Below the pieces are notes generated by a model, which made no database searches, was not told where the DNA came from, and worked only from the letters and a program-made list of their open reading frames with translations. Of a stretch of 64,000 nt of DNA, positions 28,539-37,866 are shown piece after piece. The stretch lies in the NCBI RefSeq assembly GCF_902498825.1, contig NZ_LR701459.1, positions 3,664,564 to 3,728,563 on the forward strand, given 5' to 3'. Each line of letters starts with the position of its first letter. Position 1 is the first letter of the stretch. This DNA is from Rhizobium sp. EC-SD404 (GTDB lineage Bacteria; Pseudomonadota; Alphaproteobacteria; Rhizobiales; Rhizobiaceae). The translations under genes were made by a program, and so were the position numbers.

Positions 28539-29180
28539 TCAGATGTCTTCGTTGTCGTCTACGCCGCCGTCCTCGTCGGACTCGGGCGGATTGTTTTCAT
28601 TGGCGGCGCGCGCCGCCTTGGCGGCCTTGTCGGCCTGAAGTGCTTCGCGAATGAGTTCGTCGGTCAGGATCAGCTTGGCGTCGGCCAGGGCAACGAACGG
28701 GATATGAACAGTCGGCTCGTCGCCGTAGGTCGCCTGATCGCGCTCCATGAGGAAACCATCCTCGCTCACCGAGGCGATCTTACCACGGAAGCGCTTGCGG
28801 TTGTCGACGAGGACCGAGGTTTCGATCTTGACCACATGGCCCTGCCAGTTGGCGAAATCGGCACGGCGGACCATCGGGCGGTCGATGCCGGGCGAGGAAA
28901 CTTCCAGGTGATAGGCCTTGTCGATCGGATCATCGACGTCGAGCGCGGGCGAGACGGCGCGCGACAGCGCTTCGCAGTCCTCGACAGTCATCATGCCGTC
29001 GAGCCGCTCGGCCATGATCTGCAGCGTCAGACCGTTCTGCCCCGAGAGGCGCACGCGCACCAGGCGCATGTCGAGAGAGCGCACAACGGGCTCCACGATC
29101 GCGGCAATGCGCGCGTCGGTGCCCGTCTCGGTGATGAGACGGTCTTCGTTCGGATCGAATAATGTTTGCGTTTCAGTCAT
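28539..29180 (-). CDS. rimP: Ribosome maturation factor RimP
   Basis: 213 residues from ATG 29180 (start MTETQTLFD). RimP acts in 30S assembly. Recognisable segments are [40 protein letters not shown] and [14 protein letters not shown]. It is longer than the E. coli protein because of an acidic, Asn-rich C terminus ([11 protein letters not shown]). First gene of the nusA operon. No strong ribosome site is seen; the open frame continues upstream only by chance through the leader. Confidence 0.94.
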   Translation of the reverse strand: MTETQTLFDPNEDRLITETGTDARIAAIVEPVVRSLDMRLVRVRLSGQNGLTLQIMAERLDGMMTVEDCEALSRAVSPALDVDDPIDKAYHLEVSSPGIDRPMVRRADFANWQGHVVKIETSVLVDNRKRFRGKIASVSEDGFLMERDQATYGDEPTVHIPFVALADAKLILTDELIREALQADKAAKAARAANENNPPESDEDGGVDDNEDI

Positions 29181-29520
29181 GCCTGCCAGTCGCTCGCGCG
29201 GCGCGCCGCAGAATGGTCGGATCGGCGGCTGCCTATGGAAACAAAAAAGAGCGGGCCCCGGCAGGAACCCACTCTTGCTCGTATGACCAAGAATTTTGAC
29301 GACTAGATAGTCCTCTTCGCCCAGCGACGCAAGAGTTTTCCGCGCGGGCAAAGACCGACCCGCCCAGGATGCGACTGAGGATGCCGGCCCGGGCCGTTGG
29401 CGCCGGTCGTTGGCCTGGGCCGTGGCAGCACTGCAATAGGCAAAGCGGGACCAAGCGTCTATAGACGCCGGCAATGCTTAGCGAACGGCCACAGTTTCCA
29501 GGGTGCGAACCGACAACCGC
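29181..29520. other. Divergent intergenic region: leader of rimP operon and ABC exporter
   Basis: About 340 bp without a gene. On the minus strand it contains the leader of the rimP-nusA operon with an intrinsic-terminator-like hairpin (29243-29276) about 65-95 bp ahead of the rimP start. The other side must hold the promoter of the ABC exporter; no clear -35/-10 could be assigned. Confidence 0.6.
29243..29276 (-). terminator. Terminator/attenuator-like hairpin in the rimP leader
   Basis: On the minus strand AAGAGTGGG pairs with CCCGCTCTT (one G-U) around a 12-nt GC-rich loop and is followed directly by six T. It sits upstream of rimP in the direction of transcription with no gene before it, so it acts either on a short leader RNA or as an attenuator of the rimP-nusA-infB operon. 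Confidence 0.7.
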
Positions 29521-31350
29521 ATGACAGAACCGACCAAAAAGCCACGGCTCGATCCAGATACCGTCATGGGGATGCTGAGGCGCATTCTTTCGGAGAATGG
29601 GCGCGACTACGTTCGCGACTACGTGTTCGCGGCAATCTTTCTGGCGATCGTGGCGGCGACGACGGCGTTTACCGCCTGGATCATGGAAATCGTGATCAAC
29701 GAGGCCTTCGCCAATCAGCGGGCCGATATCGTCTGGCTCATCTGCGGTTCGATCTTCGCGGCCTTTCTGTTGCGCGGCCTCGCTTCCTATGGTCAGGCCG
29801 TACTTCTGGCCAAAGTCGGCAACAATCTCGTCGCGCGCTACCAGAAACGGCTCTTCGACCAGCTGATGGCGCTCAGCGTCGGGTTTTACAGCGACAACCG
29901 GTCGGCACAGATCGCCGCGCAGATCAGCCAGAACGTGATCGGCATCCGCGACGTTTTGAACCTGACGATCACGTCGTTGGCTCGCGATCTCCTGACGCTG
30001 GTCGCGCTCATCGGGGTCATGCTGTCGAAGGACTGGCTGTTGACGCTGATCGTCTTCACGGTCGCGCCGCCGCTTCTCCTGGCGCTGCGCTATATTTCCA
30101 AGCGGCTCAGAAGTGCCACGCGGGATGCGGTGGAGCTGAACAGCAGCGTGCAGGCCGCCATGCAGGAGACGGTTCAGGGCATCACCATCGTGAAGTCCTT
30201 CACCATGGAAGACGTGCTCCGTGTACGCATGAACCGGCTGATCGATGCGGCCGAAGGGCGGGCGAACCGCATCATCCGGCTGACGGAGCGGACGTCGCCG
30301 CTGACCGAAACGCTGGCCGGCCTCGCGATTTCCGGCGTGCTCGCCTATGCGGCGTTCCGTTCGATCTATGGCGACGTTTTGCCGGGTGCGTTCTTCGCCT
30401 TCGTGACGGCACTGCTCCTCGCCTACGAGCCTGCCAAGCGCCTTGCACGACTGCAGGTGAACCTCGAGCGTGCCGTCGTCAATGCACGCATGATCTACGA
30501 AATCCTCGATATACAACCCCAGCAGGCCGATCGCCCCGACGCCAAGCCGCTGGTGATGGGCAAGGGCGAAGTCGTTCTCGAAGGGGTAAGCTTTTCCTAC
30601 CAGCAGGGCGACCCGATCCTGCGCGACGTCTCCTTCACGGCGCATGCGGGGCGGACGACGGCGCTCGTCGGGCCTTCGGGTGCCGGCAAGTCCACGGTCA
30701 TCAGCCTCGTGCCGCGCTTCTACGATCCCGACGCGGGCCGCATCCTGATCGACGGGCAGGACATCGCCGACGTCACCAAGCAGTCGTTGCGGGCCGCGAT
30801 CGCCTACGTCTCGCAGCAGCCTTATCTTTTCGAAGGCTCGATCCGCGACAATATCCGCTATGGCCGTCCGGATGCGACCGACGCAGAAATCGAGGAAGCC
30901 GCACGTCGGGCCAATGCGCATGATTTCATTCTGGCGCAGCCGCGCGGCTACGACACGCCGGTCGGCGAAAACGGCATCACCCTTTCCGGTGGCCAGCGGC
31001 AGCGGCTGTCGATTGCCCGGGCGCTGGTGCGTAATGCGCCGATCCTGCTGCTGGACGAGGCGACATCCGCGCTCGACACGGAATCGGAAGCGCTGGTGCA
31101 GCGGGCACTGGAAACGGCCATGCAGGGCCGCACGGTGATCGTGATCGCCCACCGGCTATCGACCATCGCGCGGGCTCACAAGATCGTCGTCATGCAGGCG
31201 GGCCGTGTTGCCGAAGAAGGCCGGCACGATGATCTGGTCACGAAGACCGACGGGATCTATGCACGCTTCCACAACATGCAGATGCTGGGGATCGACGGCT
31301 TCGACGAGAGCGAGGCCTTGCCCCAACCGGTCAGCAACACGAGGATCTGA
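29521..31350 (+). CDS. ABC exporter, fused permease and ATPase
   Basis: About 609 residues from ATG 29521; a GTG at 29503 is also possible and neither has a clear ribosome site. An N-terminal six-helix ABC exporter membrane domain (about 30-320) is joined to an ATPase with Walker A GPSGAGKS, the signature LSGGQRQRLSIARALV, and Walker B ILLLDEATSAL followed by the IAHRLSTI switch. MsbA-like half-transporter organisation, probably a homodimer in the inner membrane exporting lipids, drugs or a polymer; substrate unknown. dapB follows after 3 bp, so they are likely co-transcribed. Confidence 0.9.
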   Translation: MTEPTKKPRLDPDTVMGMLRRILSENGRDYVRDYVFAAIFLAIVAATTAFTAWIMEIVINEAFANQRADIVWLICGSIFAAFLLRGLASYGQAVLLAKVGNNLVARYQKRLFDQLMALSVGFYSDNRSAQIAAQISQNVIGIRDVLNLTITSLARDLLTLVALIGVMLSKDWLLTLIVFTVAPPLLLALRYISKRLRSATRDAVELNSSVQAAMQETVQGITIVKSFTMEDVLRVRMNRLIDAAEGRANRIIRLTERTSPLTETLAGLAISGVLAYAAFRSIYGDVLPGAFFAFVTALLLAYEPAKRLARLQVNLERAVVNARMIYEILDIQPQQADRPDAKPLVMGKGEVVLEGVSFSYQQGDPILRDVSFTAHAGRTTALVGPSGAGKSTVISLVPRFYDPDAGRILIDGQDIADVTKQSLRAAIAYVSQQPYLFEGSIRDNIRYGRPDATDAEIEEAARRANAHDFILAQPRGYDTPVGENGITLSGGQRQRLSIARALVRNAPILLLDEATSALDTESEALVQRALETAMQGRTVIVIAHRLSTIARAHKIVVMQAGRVAEEGRHDDLVTKTDGIYARFHNMQMLGIDGFDESEALPQPVSNTRI

Positions 31351-31353
31351 GCC

Positions 31354-32184
31354 ATGAGCGACATGAAGGATTTGAAGCTCGTCGTTGCCGGTGCCGGCGG
31401 ACGCATGGGCCGCGCGCTGATCCAGAGCATCGACGCCGTTCCGGGCGTGGTGCTTGCCGGCGCGATCGATCGGCCGGGCGCCGCCTCGATCGGGGCGGAC
31501 GCCGGCCAGCTGGCGGGCTTGGGCGCAAACGGCGTGATCGTCACCGACGACCCGGAAGCCGCACTTGCCGATGCCGACGGCGTTTTAGATTTCACCGCCC
31601 CGGAGGCGACGGTTGCGCTGGCGCGCCGCGCCTCCACCCATGGGCTCGTCCACATCATCGGCACGACGGGCTGTTCGGAAGACGACGATGCTGCCATCCG
31701 CGAAGCGGCGACCGGCGCGCGGATCGTCAAGTCCGGCAATATGAGCCTCGGCGTGAATCTTCTCGCGGTGCTGGTGGAAGAAGCCGCGCGCGCTCTCGAA
31801 GCAGCCGACTGGGACATCGAGGTGCTGGAGATGCACCACCGGCATAAGGTGGATGCACCATCCGGCACCGCGCTGCTGCTCGGCAAGGCGGCCGCCCACG
31901 GCCGGGCGATCGATCTTGTTGAAAAGAGCGTGCGGGTGCGCGACGGACATACGGGCGCACGGCCTGAGGGCACGATCGGCTTTGCGACGCTGCGCGGCGG
32001 TTCGGTGGTCGGCGAGCACACGGTGCTGATCGCCGGCGAAGGCGAAACGATCGAGCTGACCCACAAGGCAACCGACCGGGCGATCTTCGCGCGCGGCGCA
32101 GTCAAGGCCGCGCTTTGGGCCAGCCGCCAGCAGCCGGGGCTCTATTCGATGATCGACGTGCTGGGGCTGAAGGGCCACAACTGA
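31354..32184 (+). CDS. dapB: 4-hydroxy-tetrahydrodipicolinate reductase
   Basis: 276 residues. Second committed step of the diaminopimelate/lysine pathway. NAD(P)H site [13 protein letters not shown] at the N terminus, then [15 protein letters not shown], and the catalytic segment [28 protein letters not shown]. The C terminus ends with the common [11 protein letters not shown]. Starts 3 bp after the ABC exporter stop. Convergent with slyX. Confidence 0.97.
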   Translation: MSDMKDLKLVVAGAGGRMGRALIQSIDAVPGVVLAGAIDRPGAASIGADAGQLAGLGANGVIVTDDPEAALADADGVLDFTAPEATVALARRASTHGLVHIIGTTGCSEDDDAAIREAATGARIVKSGNMSLGVNLLAVLVEEAARALEAADWDIEVLEMHHRHKVDAPSGTALLLGKAAAHGRAIDLVEKSVRVRDGHTGARPEGTIGFATLRGGSVVGEHTVLIAGEGETIELTHKATDRAIFARGAVKAALWASRQQPGLYSMIDVLGLKGHN

Positions 32185-32205
32185 GCCACAACCCGTTCCG
32201 CATCT

Positions 32206-32418
32206 TCAATAATGCGGGGGTCTGGTGACTGGAACGGGCCCGCTGCTTTGTTCCTCGATCGCCATGAAGCGCTGCGCGATCGCCTCGACCTGGCGCGTCA
32301 GCCTGTCGGTGACCTGATACTGTTTGGCCAGCTCGTCCGACAGATCCTCGATCGTCTTCGCCTGGTGCGCGGCGAGTTCTTCCAGCGCAGTCAAACGGTT
32401 TTCCAGATCGGCGCTCAT
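32206..32418 (-). CDS. slyX: SlyX-family protein
   Basis: 70 residues. Small coiled-coil protein: heptads run through RLTALEELAAHQAKTIEDLSD and DRLTRQVEAIAQRF, and the C terminus has the family's PPHY end. Role unknown even in E. coli. The start overlaps the thioesterase stop by 4 bp, so it is the second gene of a two-gene operon. Confidence 0.9.
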   Translation of the reverse strand: MSADLENRLTALEELAAHQAKTIEDLSDELAKQYQVTDRLTRQVEAIAQRFMAIEEQSSGPVPVTRPPHY

Positions 32419-32849
32419 AGCGAAATCTCCTCGAGGATGGTCCGCCAGCGCGCATCGAGCGGCTGCGGTTTGCGGCTTTCGCGATCCACATAGACATGGG
32501 TGAACCGGCCCTGTGCCGCCTCGACGCCCTCGTCGCCGCGAAAGAGGCCGATGCGGTAGGTGACGGACGACGTGCCGATGCGCGTGACGGCTATGCCAGC
32601 CGTGACCGGATCAGGAAAGGCCATTTCGCTGAAATAGCTGCAACCGGTTTCGACCACGAGCCCGACGACCTCGCCGCGGGCGATATCGAGGAGCTCCTTT
32701 TCGACCAACCAGCCGTTGATGGCCGTATCGAACAGGGCGTAATGCACGACATTGTTCATGTGCCCGTAGGCATCATTGTCGGCCCATCTTGTCTGAAGCG
32801 GTCGGAAAAGGCGGTAGTCGTCGCGCCGCCGCGGTTCGGCTCTCTGCAT
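32415..32849 (-). CDS. Acyl-CoA thioesterase (4HBT hot-dog fold)
   Basis: 144 residues. The hot-dog thioesterase motif TRWADNDAYGHMNNVVHYALFDTA (read in two halves) carries the catalytic Asp and the conserved HMNN. YbgC/FadM-like in size. Hydrolyses an acyl-CoA; chain length unknown. Overlaps slyX by 4 bp. It is divergent from the nucleoside ABC ATPase gene across about 190 bp. Confidence 0.9.
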   Translation of the reverse strand: MQRAEPRRRDDYRLFRPLQTRWADNDAYGHMNNVVHYALFDTAINGWLVEKELLDIARGEVVGLVVETGCSYFSEMAFPDPVTAGIAVTRIGTSSVTYRIGLFRGDEGVEAAQGRFTHVYVDRESRKPQPLDARWRTILEEISL

Positions 32850-33037
32850 GAATTCACCCGATCGTGAGCGGTTTTACCTTGCCTGCACGCGGCTTCATCG
32901 TTACCCGGCCCGTGCGCGGCCCAACTGGACTTTATGCGAAGAACTGTCGAGAGTGGCAAACCTCTCCTTGCGCAGCAGGCGGCGCTCAGCAAGATGTCGA
33001 TAATCCTGACGACCAAAGCGGTTTGGCCAAGGCGGAC

Positions 33038-34573
33038 ATGAACGAAACAGCGATCGAACTTATCGGCATCAACAAGCGCTTCGGGCTCGTGCATGCCAAC
33101 AAGGACATCAGCCTGAAGGTCCGCAAGGGTACCATTCACGGCATCATCGGCGAGAACGGCGCAGGCAAGTCGACGCTGATGTCGATCCTCTACGGCTTCT
33201 ACGAGGCCGACAGCGGCGAGATCCTGGTCGACGGCACCAAGCGCAAGATCACCAATCCGAACGAGGCGATCGCCGCCGGCATCGGCATGGTCCACCAGCA
33301 CTTCATGCTGGTCGACAATTTCACGGTGCTCGAGAACATCATGCTCGGCGCCGAAGACAGCGCGATCCTGAACAAGGGCATTGCGCGGGCCCGCGCCGAA
33401 CTGAAGCGGCTGGAGCGCGACTACGCGCTGGAAGTCGATCCGGACGCGGTGATCGAGGAACTGCCCGTCGGCCTGCAGCAGCGCGTGGAAATCCTGAAGG
33501 CGCTCTATCGCGGGGCGGAAATCCTCATCCTCGACGAGCCGACCGGCGTGTTGACGCCGCCGGAAGCCGACCACCTCTTCCGCATCCTCGGCCAGCTCAA
33601 GGACCAGGGAAAGACGATCATCTTCATCACGCACAAGCTTCGCGAGATCATGGCGATCACCGACGAGGTGTCCGTCATGCGCCAGGGCGAACTGGTCGGC
33701 ACAAGGCAGACGGCAGACACCTCCGTAGAAGAGCTTGCGAGCCTGATGGTCGGCCGCCGCGTTCTGCTGCGCGTCGAAAAAGGCCCCGCCAATCCCGGTG
33801 ACGTGAAGCTTTCGGTGCGCAATCTCACGGTCAAGGATTCGCGCGGCGTGACGGTGGTCGACAACGTGTCGCTCGACGTGCGTGCTGGCGAGATCGTTGG
33901 GATCGCGGGCGTTGCCGGAAACGGCCAGTCGCAGCTTCTGGAGACGATCGCCGGTATCCGCACGGCGTCGGGAGGCGAGGTCTATCTCAACGGCAAGCCG
34001 GTCGACATTTCGGGCAAGGCGGACCCTGCCGAACTGCGCCGCCGCGGCCTCGCCCATGTGCCGGAAGACCGGCACCATATGGGCCTGATCCTCGAGTTCG
34101 AGGAGGCCGAAAGCGCCATCCTCGGCTACCACAACCAGGACGCCTATCTGAACGGGGCCTTTCTGAACGTCGACGCGATCCGCAAGGATGCGGAGGCGAA
34201 GATCAAGGCCTATGACATCCGCCCGGCGAATGCCCGGCTGAAGACCGCCAACTTCTCCGGCGGCAATCAGCAGAAGGTGGTTCTGGCGCGCGAGATCGAG
34301 CAGGATCCCGACGTGCTGATCATCGGGCAGCCGACGCGCGGCGTCGATGTCGGCGCCATCGAATTCATTCACAAGCGCATCATCGAGATGCGCGATGCCG
34401 GCAAAGCCGTTCTCCTCGTCTCCGTCGAGCTCGACGAAATCCGCGCGCTCTCGGACCGCATCCTCGTGATGTTCGCCGGCCGGGTCGTCGGCGAGCGCGA
34501 CGGCGAAGCGGGCGAAGACGATCTCGGCCTGCTGATGGCGGGCATCGAGGAAGACCGGGAGGCGGCGGAGTAG
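33038..34573 (+). CDS. Nucleoside/sugar ABC importer ATPase, duplicated
   Basis: 511 residues from ATG 33038, with AAGGCG 6 nt upstream. Two ATPase halves: the first has Walker A GENGAGKSTLMSILYG and a diverged signature (PVGLQQRVEILKAL) with ILILDEPTGVLTP; the second has a degenerate Walker A (GVAGNGQSQ) and SGGNQQKVVLARE. This is the layout of the RbsA/NupA-like ATPases that serve BMP-family uptake systems. Two permeases and four nucleoside-salvage genes follow in tight order, so nucleosides are the likely substrate. No substrate-binding lipoprotein gene is adjacent. Confidence 0.92.
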   Translation: MNETAIELIGINKRFGLVHANKDISLKVRKGTIHGIIGENGAGKSTLMSILYGFYEADSGEILVDGTKRKITNPNEAIAAGIGMVHQHFMLVDNFTVLENIMLGAEDSAILNKGIARARAELKRLERDYALEVDPDAVIEELPVGLQQRVEILKALYRGAEILILDEPTGVLTPPEADHLFRILGQLKDQGKTIIFITHKLREIMAITDEVSVMRQGELVGTRQTADTSVEELASLMVGRRVLLRVEKGPANPGDVKLSVRNLTVKDSRGVTVVDNVSLDVRAGEIVGIAGVAGNGQSQLLETIAGIRTASGGEVYLNGKPVDISGKADPAELRRRGLAHVPEDRHHMGLILEFEEAESAILGYHNQDAYLNGAFLNVDAIRKDAEAKIKAYDIRPANARLKTANFSGGNQQKVVLAREIEQDPDVLIIGQPTRGVDVGAIEFIHKRIIEMRDAGKAVLLVSVELDEIRALSDRILVMFAGRVVGERDGEAGEDDLGLLMAGIEEDREAAE

Positions 34574-34577
34574 TTCA

Positions 34578-35711
34578 ATGGCCACCCCATATGCAAAACT
34601 TCCGGGATGGGTGGAATATGTCCTCATCCCGCTCATCAACCTGATCGTCGCGTTTGCCGTTGCCGGTCTTGTCGTGCTTCTCGTCGGCCAGAGCCCGATC
34701 CGCGCGGCGACGCTTCTGGTCGACGGCGCCTTCGGCTATGGCGAAGGCATCGGCTATACGCTCTATTACGCGACGACGTTCATCTTCACGGGGCTGGCGG
34801 TCGCGGTCGCTTTTCACTGCAAGCTCTTCAACATCGGCGGCGAGGGCCAGGCCTATATCGGCGGCATCGGCGTGGCGCTCGCGTGCCTGACCTTCGACAC
34901 GATCCTGCCCTGGTACCTGACCTTCATCGTGGCGACGATCGGCGCGGCGCTTTTCGGTGCGGCATGGGCCTTCATTCCGGCCTACCTGCGCGCCAAGCGC
35001 GGCAGCCACATCGTCATCACCACGATCATGTTCAACTTCATCGCGTCGAGCGTGATGATCTATCTGCTCGTCGAGGTGATGAAGCCGGCCGGCACCATGT
35101 CGCCGCAGACGCGCACCTTCGGCGAGGGCGGGCAGCTGCCGCAGCTCGACTGGCTGATGGCGATCTTCGGGCTCGATATCGGCGGCGCGCCGTTCAACGT
35201 GTCGTTTCTTCTGGCGCTCGCCGCGGCCGTCTTCGTCTGGGTGCTGATCTGGCGCACGAAGCTCGGCTATGAAATCCGCACCATGGGATTCTCGGAAAAG
35301 GCCGCGCGCTACGCCGGCATCAAGGACAGCCGGATCATCATCATCGCCATGCTGATCTCCGGCGCGCTAGCCGGCATGATGGCGCTGAACCCGATCATGG
35401 GCGAGCAGGGCCGCATGCAGCTCGATTTCGTCGCGGGCGCCGGCTTCGTCGGCATCGCGGTGGCGCTGATGGGCCGCTCGCATCCGGCCGGCATCATCCC
35501 GGCGGCGATCCTCTTCGGCATGCTCTACCAGGGCGGCGCCGAGATCTCATTCGAAATGCCGGAAATCTCGCGCGACATGATCGTCATCATCCAGGGCCTC
35601 GTGATCCTCTTCGCCGGCGCATTGGAAAACACCTTCCGGCCGGCCATTTCGCGCTTCTTCGGCGCCAGGGCGGCCAAGACGAAGCCTGTAAGCGTGGGGA
35701 GTGCGGGCTGA
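34578..35711 (+). CDS. Nucleoside ABC transporter permease (first subunit)
   Basis: 377 residues and about ten hydrophobic helices, BPD_transp_2 type. Contains the coupling-type segment KLGYEIRTMGFSEKAARYAGI that contacts the ATPase, and GEQGRMQLDFVAGAGFVGIAVALMG as in NupB/YufP-like permeases. It starts 4 bp after the ATPase and overlaps the second permease by one base, so subunit levels are coupled. Works in the inner membrane with the ATPase and a lipoprotein that is not in the window. Confidence 0.9.
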   Translation: MATPYAKLPGWVEYVLIPLINLIVAFAVAGLVVLLVGQSPIRAATLLVDGAFGYGEGIGYTLYYATTFIFTGLAVAVAFHCKLFNIGGEGQAYIGGIGVALACLTFDTILPWYLTFIVATIGAALFGAAWAFIPAYLRAKRGSHIVITTIMFNFIASSVMIYLLVEVMKPAGTMSPQTRTFGEGGQLPQLDWLMAIFGLDIGGAPFNVSFLLALAAAVFVWVLIWRTKLGYEIRTMGFSEKAARYAGIKDSRIIIIAMLISGALAGMMALNPIMGEQGRMQLDFVAGAGFVGIAVALMGRSHPAGIIPAAILFGMLYQGGAEISFEMPEISRDMIVIIQGLVILFAGALENTFRPAISRFFGARAAKTKPVSVGSAG

Positions 35712-36673
35712 TGGATATCGTCGTTCTCACCATCGAATCCACCATCCGCCTGTCCGTGCCGCTGCTGCTCGCAGCGCTTGCCGGCCTGTTTTCGGAACGG
35801 TCGGGCATTTTCGACATCGGGCTTGAAGGCAAGATGCTCGGCGCGGCCTTTGCGGGCGGCGCCGCGGCGGCGGTTTTCTCCTCCGCACTAATGGGGCTTT
35901 TGGCGGCGCTCGTCGTCTCGGTCGCGCTGTCGCTCGTGCATGGCTATGCCTCGATCACGCAGCGCGGCAACCAGATCGTTTCGGGCGTCGCCATCAACTT
36001 CATCGCCATGGGAACGACGGTCATTCTCGGCCAGGCGTGGTTCGCGCAGGGCGGCCGCACGCCGGCGCTTTCGGGCGACGCGCGCTTCACCACGATCGAC
36101 CTGCCGTTTGCGCAGGCGGTTGCCGACGTGCCGGTGCTCGGCACGATCTATTCCGACATCCTGTCGGGGCATTTCTGGCTGACCTATTTCGCCTTTGCGA
36201 TGGTACCCTTCGCCTGGTGGGTGCTCTATCGCACGCGCTTCGGCTTGAGGCTTCGGGCCGTTGGCGAGAACCCAGGCGCGGTCGACACTGCGGGGATCTC
36301 GGTGACCTGGCTGCGCTACCGGGCCGTGATCTGCTGCGGCATTCTCTGCGGCTTTGCCGGCGCCTATCTCTCCATGGCGCTGACGGCCGGCTTCGTGAAG
36401 AACATGACGGCCGGCAAGGGTTATATCGCGCTCGCCGCGCTGATCTTCGCCAAATGGCGGCCGGTGCCGATCATGTATGCCTGCCTGCTCTTCGGCTTCC
36501 TCGACGCTATGGGCATCCGCCTGCAGGGCCAGCCGCTGCCGATCATCGGACCGGTGCCGGTGCAGTTCATCCAGGCCCTGCCCTACATTTTGACGGTGAT
36601 CCTGCTTGCGGGCTTCATCGGCAAGGCCGAGCCGCCGAAGGCCGGCGGCGTCCCCTACGTGAAAGAAAGATAG
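35711..36673 (+). CDS. Nucleoside ABC transporter permease (second subunit)
   Basis: 320 residues, nine or ten helices, BPD_transp_2 family, like NupC/YufQ. Near the start it has LFSERSGIFDIGLEGKMLG and later the ATPase-contact segment RTRFGLRLRAVGENPGAVDTAGI. One-base overlap with the first permease; cdd follows 4 bp after its stop. Confidence 0.9.
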   Translation: MDIVVLTIESTIRLSVPLLLAALAGLFSERSGIFDIGLEGKMLGAAFAGGAAAAVFSSALMGLLAALVVSVALSLVHGYASITQRGNQIVSGVAINFIAMGTTVILGQAWFAQGGRTPALSGDARFTTIDLPFAQAVADVPVLGTIYSDILSGHFWLTYFAFAMVPFAWWVLYRTRFGLRLRAVGENPGAVDTAGISVTWLRYRAVICCGILCGFAGAYLSMALTAGFVKNMTAGKGYIALAALIFAKWRPVPIMYACLLFGFLDAMGIRLQGQPLPIIGPVPVQFIQALPYILTVILLAGFIGKAEPPKAGGVPYVKER

Positions 36674-36677
36674 ACCG

Positions 36678-37070
36678 ATGGCTGAGGATCTGTTCCTGGC
36701 GGCCCGCGATGCCATGGCGCGGGCGCATGCTCCCTATTCGAAATTTCCGGTCGGCGCCGCGATCCGCGCCGAGGACGGCAAAATCTACGCCGGCGCCAAT
36801 ATCGAGGTGATCTCCTACCCCGAGGGCTGGTGCGCGGAGACGACCGCGATCGGCCACATGGTGATGGCCGGGGCCGGCAAGATCACCGAGGTCGCCGTGA
36901 TCGCGCAAAAGATGGCGAAGTGCACGCCCTGCGGCGGCTGCCGCCAGCGGCTCGCGGAATTCGGCACGCCGGCAACAAAGGTTTATCTCTGCGACGACAC
37001 CGGCGTGGTCGAGACCGTGACGCTTGCCGACCTGCTGCCGATGGCGTTCGAGACCGAGGTCCTGAAGTGA
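36678..37070 (+). CDS. cdd: Cytidine deaminase
   Basis: 130 residues, the short tetrameric type. Converts cytidine and deoxycytidine to uridine and deoxyuridine. The zinc site is complete: CAETTAIGHM (Cys plus proton-shuttle Glu, about 53-56) and CTPCGGCRQRL with the two further cysteines. The substrate-binding FPVGAA and NIEV segments are present. Fourth gene of the nucleoside block; the next start codon GTG lies inside its stop. Confidence 0.97.
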   Translation: MAEDLFLAARDAMARAHAPYSKFPVGAAIRAEDGKIYAGANIEVISYPEGWCAETTAIGHMVMAGAGKITEVAVIAQKMAKCTPCGGCRQRLAEFGTPATKVYLCDDTGVVETVTLADLLPMAFETEVLK

Positions 37071-37864
37071 GATACGCGGCCGAAATCCTCAACGAGAAGC
37101 TGGGCGGACTGAAGCCCGAAACGGCGATCGTGCTCGGCTCGGGCCTGAGCGGCCTCGTCGATCAGTTGGAAGGCGCGGTCTCTGTGCCTTACGAAACGAT
37201 CGCCGGCTTTCCGCGCGGCGGCGTTTCGGGCCATGCGGGGCGGCTCGTGGGCGGCACGCTTTCCGGCACGCCGGTGCTGATGCTGGCCGGACGGGTGCAT
37301 TATTACGAAAAGGGCGACGCCGACGCGATGCGTCCGGTGCTGGAGACGCTGCGTGCGCTCGGCATCAAGACGCTGATCCTCACCAATGCCGCCGGTTCGG
37401 TGCGCGAGGACATGCCGCCCGGCTCGGTGATGCGGATTTCGGACCACATCAACTATTCCGGCCTGAACCCGCTGATCGGCGAGGAAAGCGACGCACGCTT
37501 CGTCGGCATGACGAGCGCCTACGACGCAGAGCTAGGCGCGGCGATGCAGGCTGCGGCGAGCCGTGTCGGCGTAACGCTGCATGACGGCATCTACATGTGG
37601 TTTTCGGGCCCGAGCTTCGAGACGCCGGCGGAAATCCGCATGGCGCGGATTCTCGGCGCGGACGCCGTCGGCATGTCGACCGTACCCGAAGTGATCCTCG
37701 CCCGCTTCCTCGGACTGAAGGTGGCGGCGGCGTCCGTCATCACCAATCTCGGGGCCGGCATGACCGGTGGCGAACTCAGCCACCAGGAAACCAAGGACAT
37801 GGCGCCGATCGGCGGCGAACGGCTCGGACGCGTGCTGAGCGAATTGTTGCGAAAAGAGAACTGA
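37067..37864 (+). CDS. punA: Purine-nucleoside phosphorylase (trimeric type)
   Basis: 265 residues starting with GTG 37067, which overlaps the cdd stop (GTGA). Splits purine nucleosides to base and (deoxy)ribose-1-phosphate. Visible are the phosphate-binding GSGLSGLV, GHAGRLV, RVHYYE, TNAAGSV, the base pocket SGPSFETPAEIRM and GMSTVPEVI. Open reading extends further left but only as overlap with cdd. Works with deoC and deoA to feed pentose phosphates into central metabolism. Confidence 0.95.
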   Translation: MRYAAEILNEKLGGLKPETAIVLGSGLSGLVDQLEGAVSVPYETIAGFPRGGVSGHAGRLVGGTLSGTPVLMLAGRVHYYEKGDADAMRPVLETLRALGIKTLILTNAAGSVREDMPPGSVMRISDHINYSGLNPLIGEESDARFVGMTSAYDAELGAAMQAAASRVGVTLHDGIYMWFSGPSFETPAEIRMARILGADAVGMSTVPEVILARFLGLKVAAASVITNLGAGMTGGELSHQETKDMAPIGGERLGRVLSELLRKEN

Positions 37865-37866
37865 CC

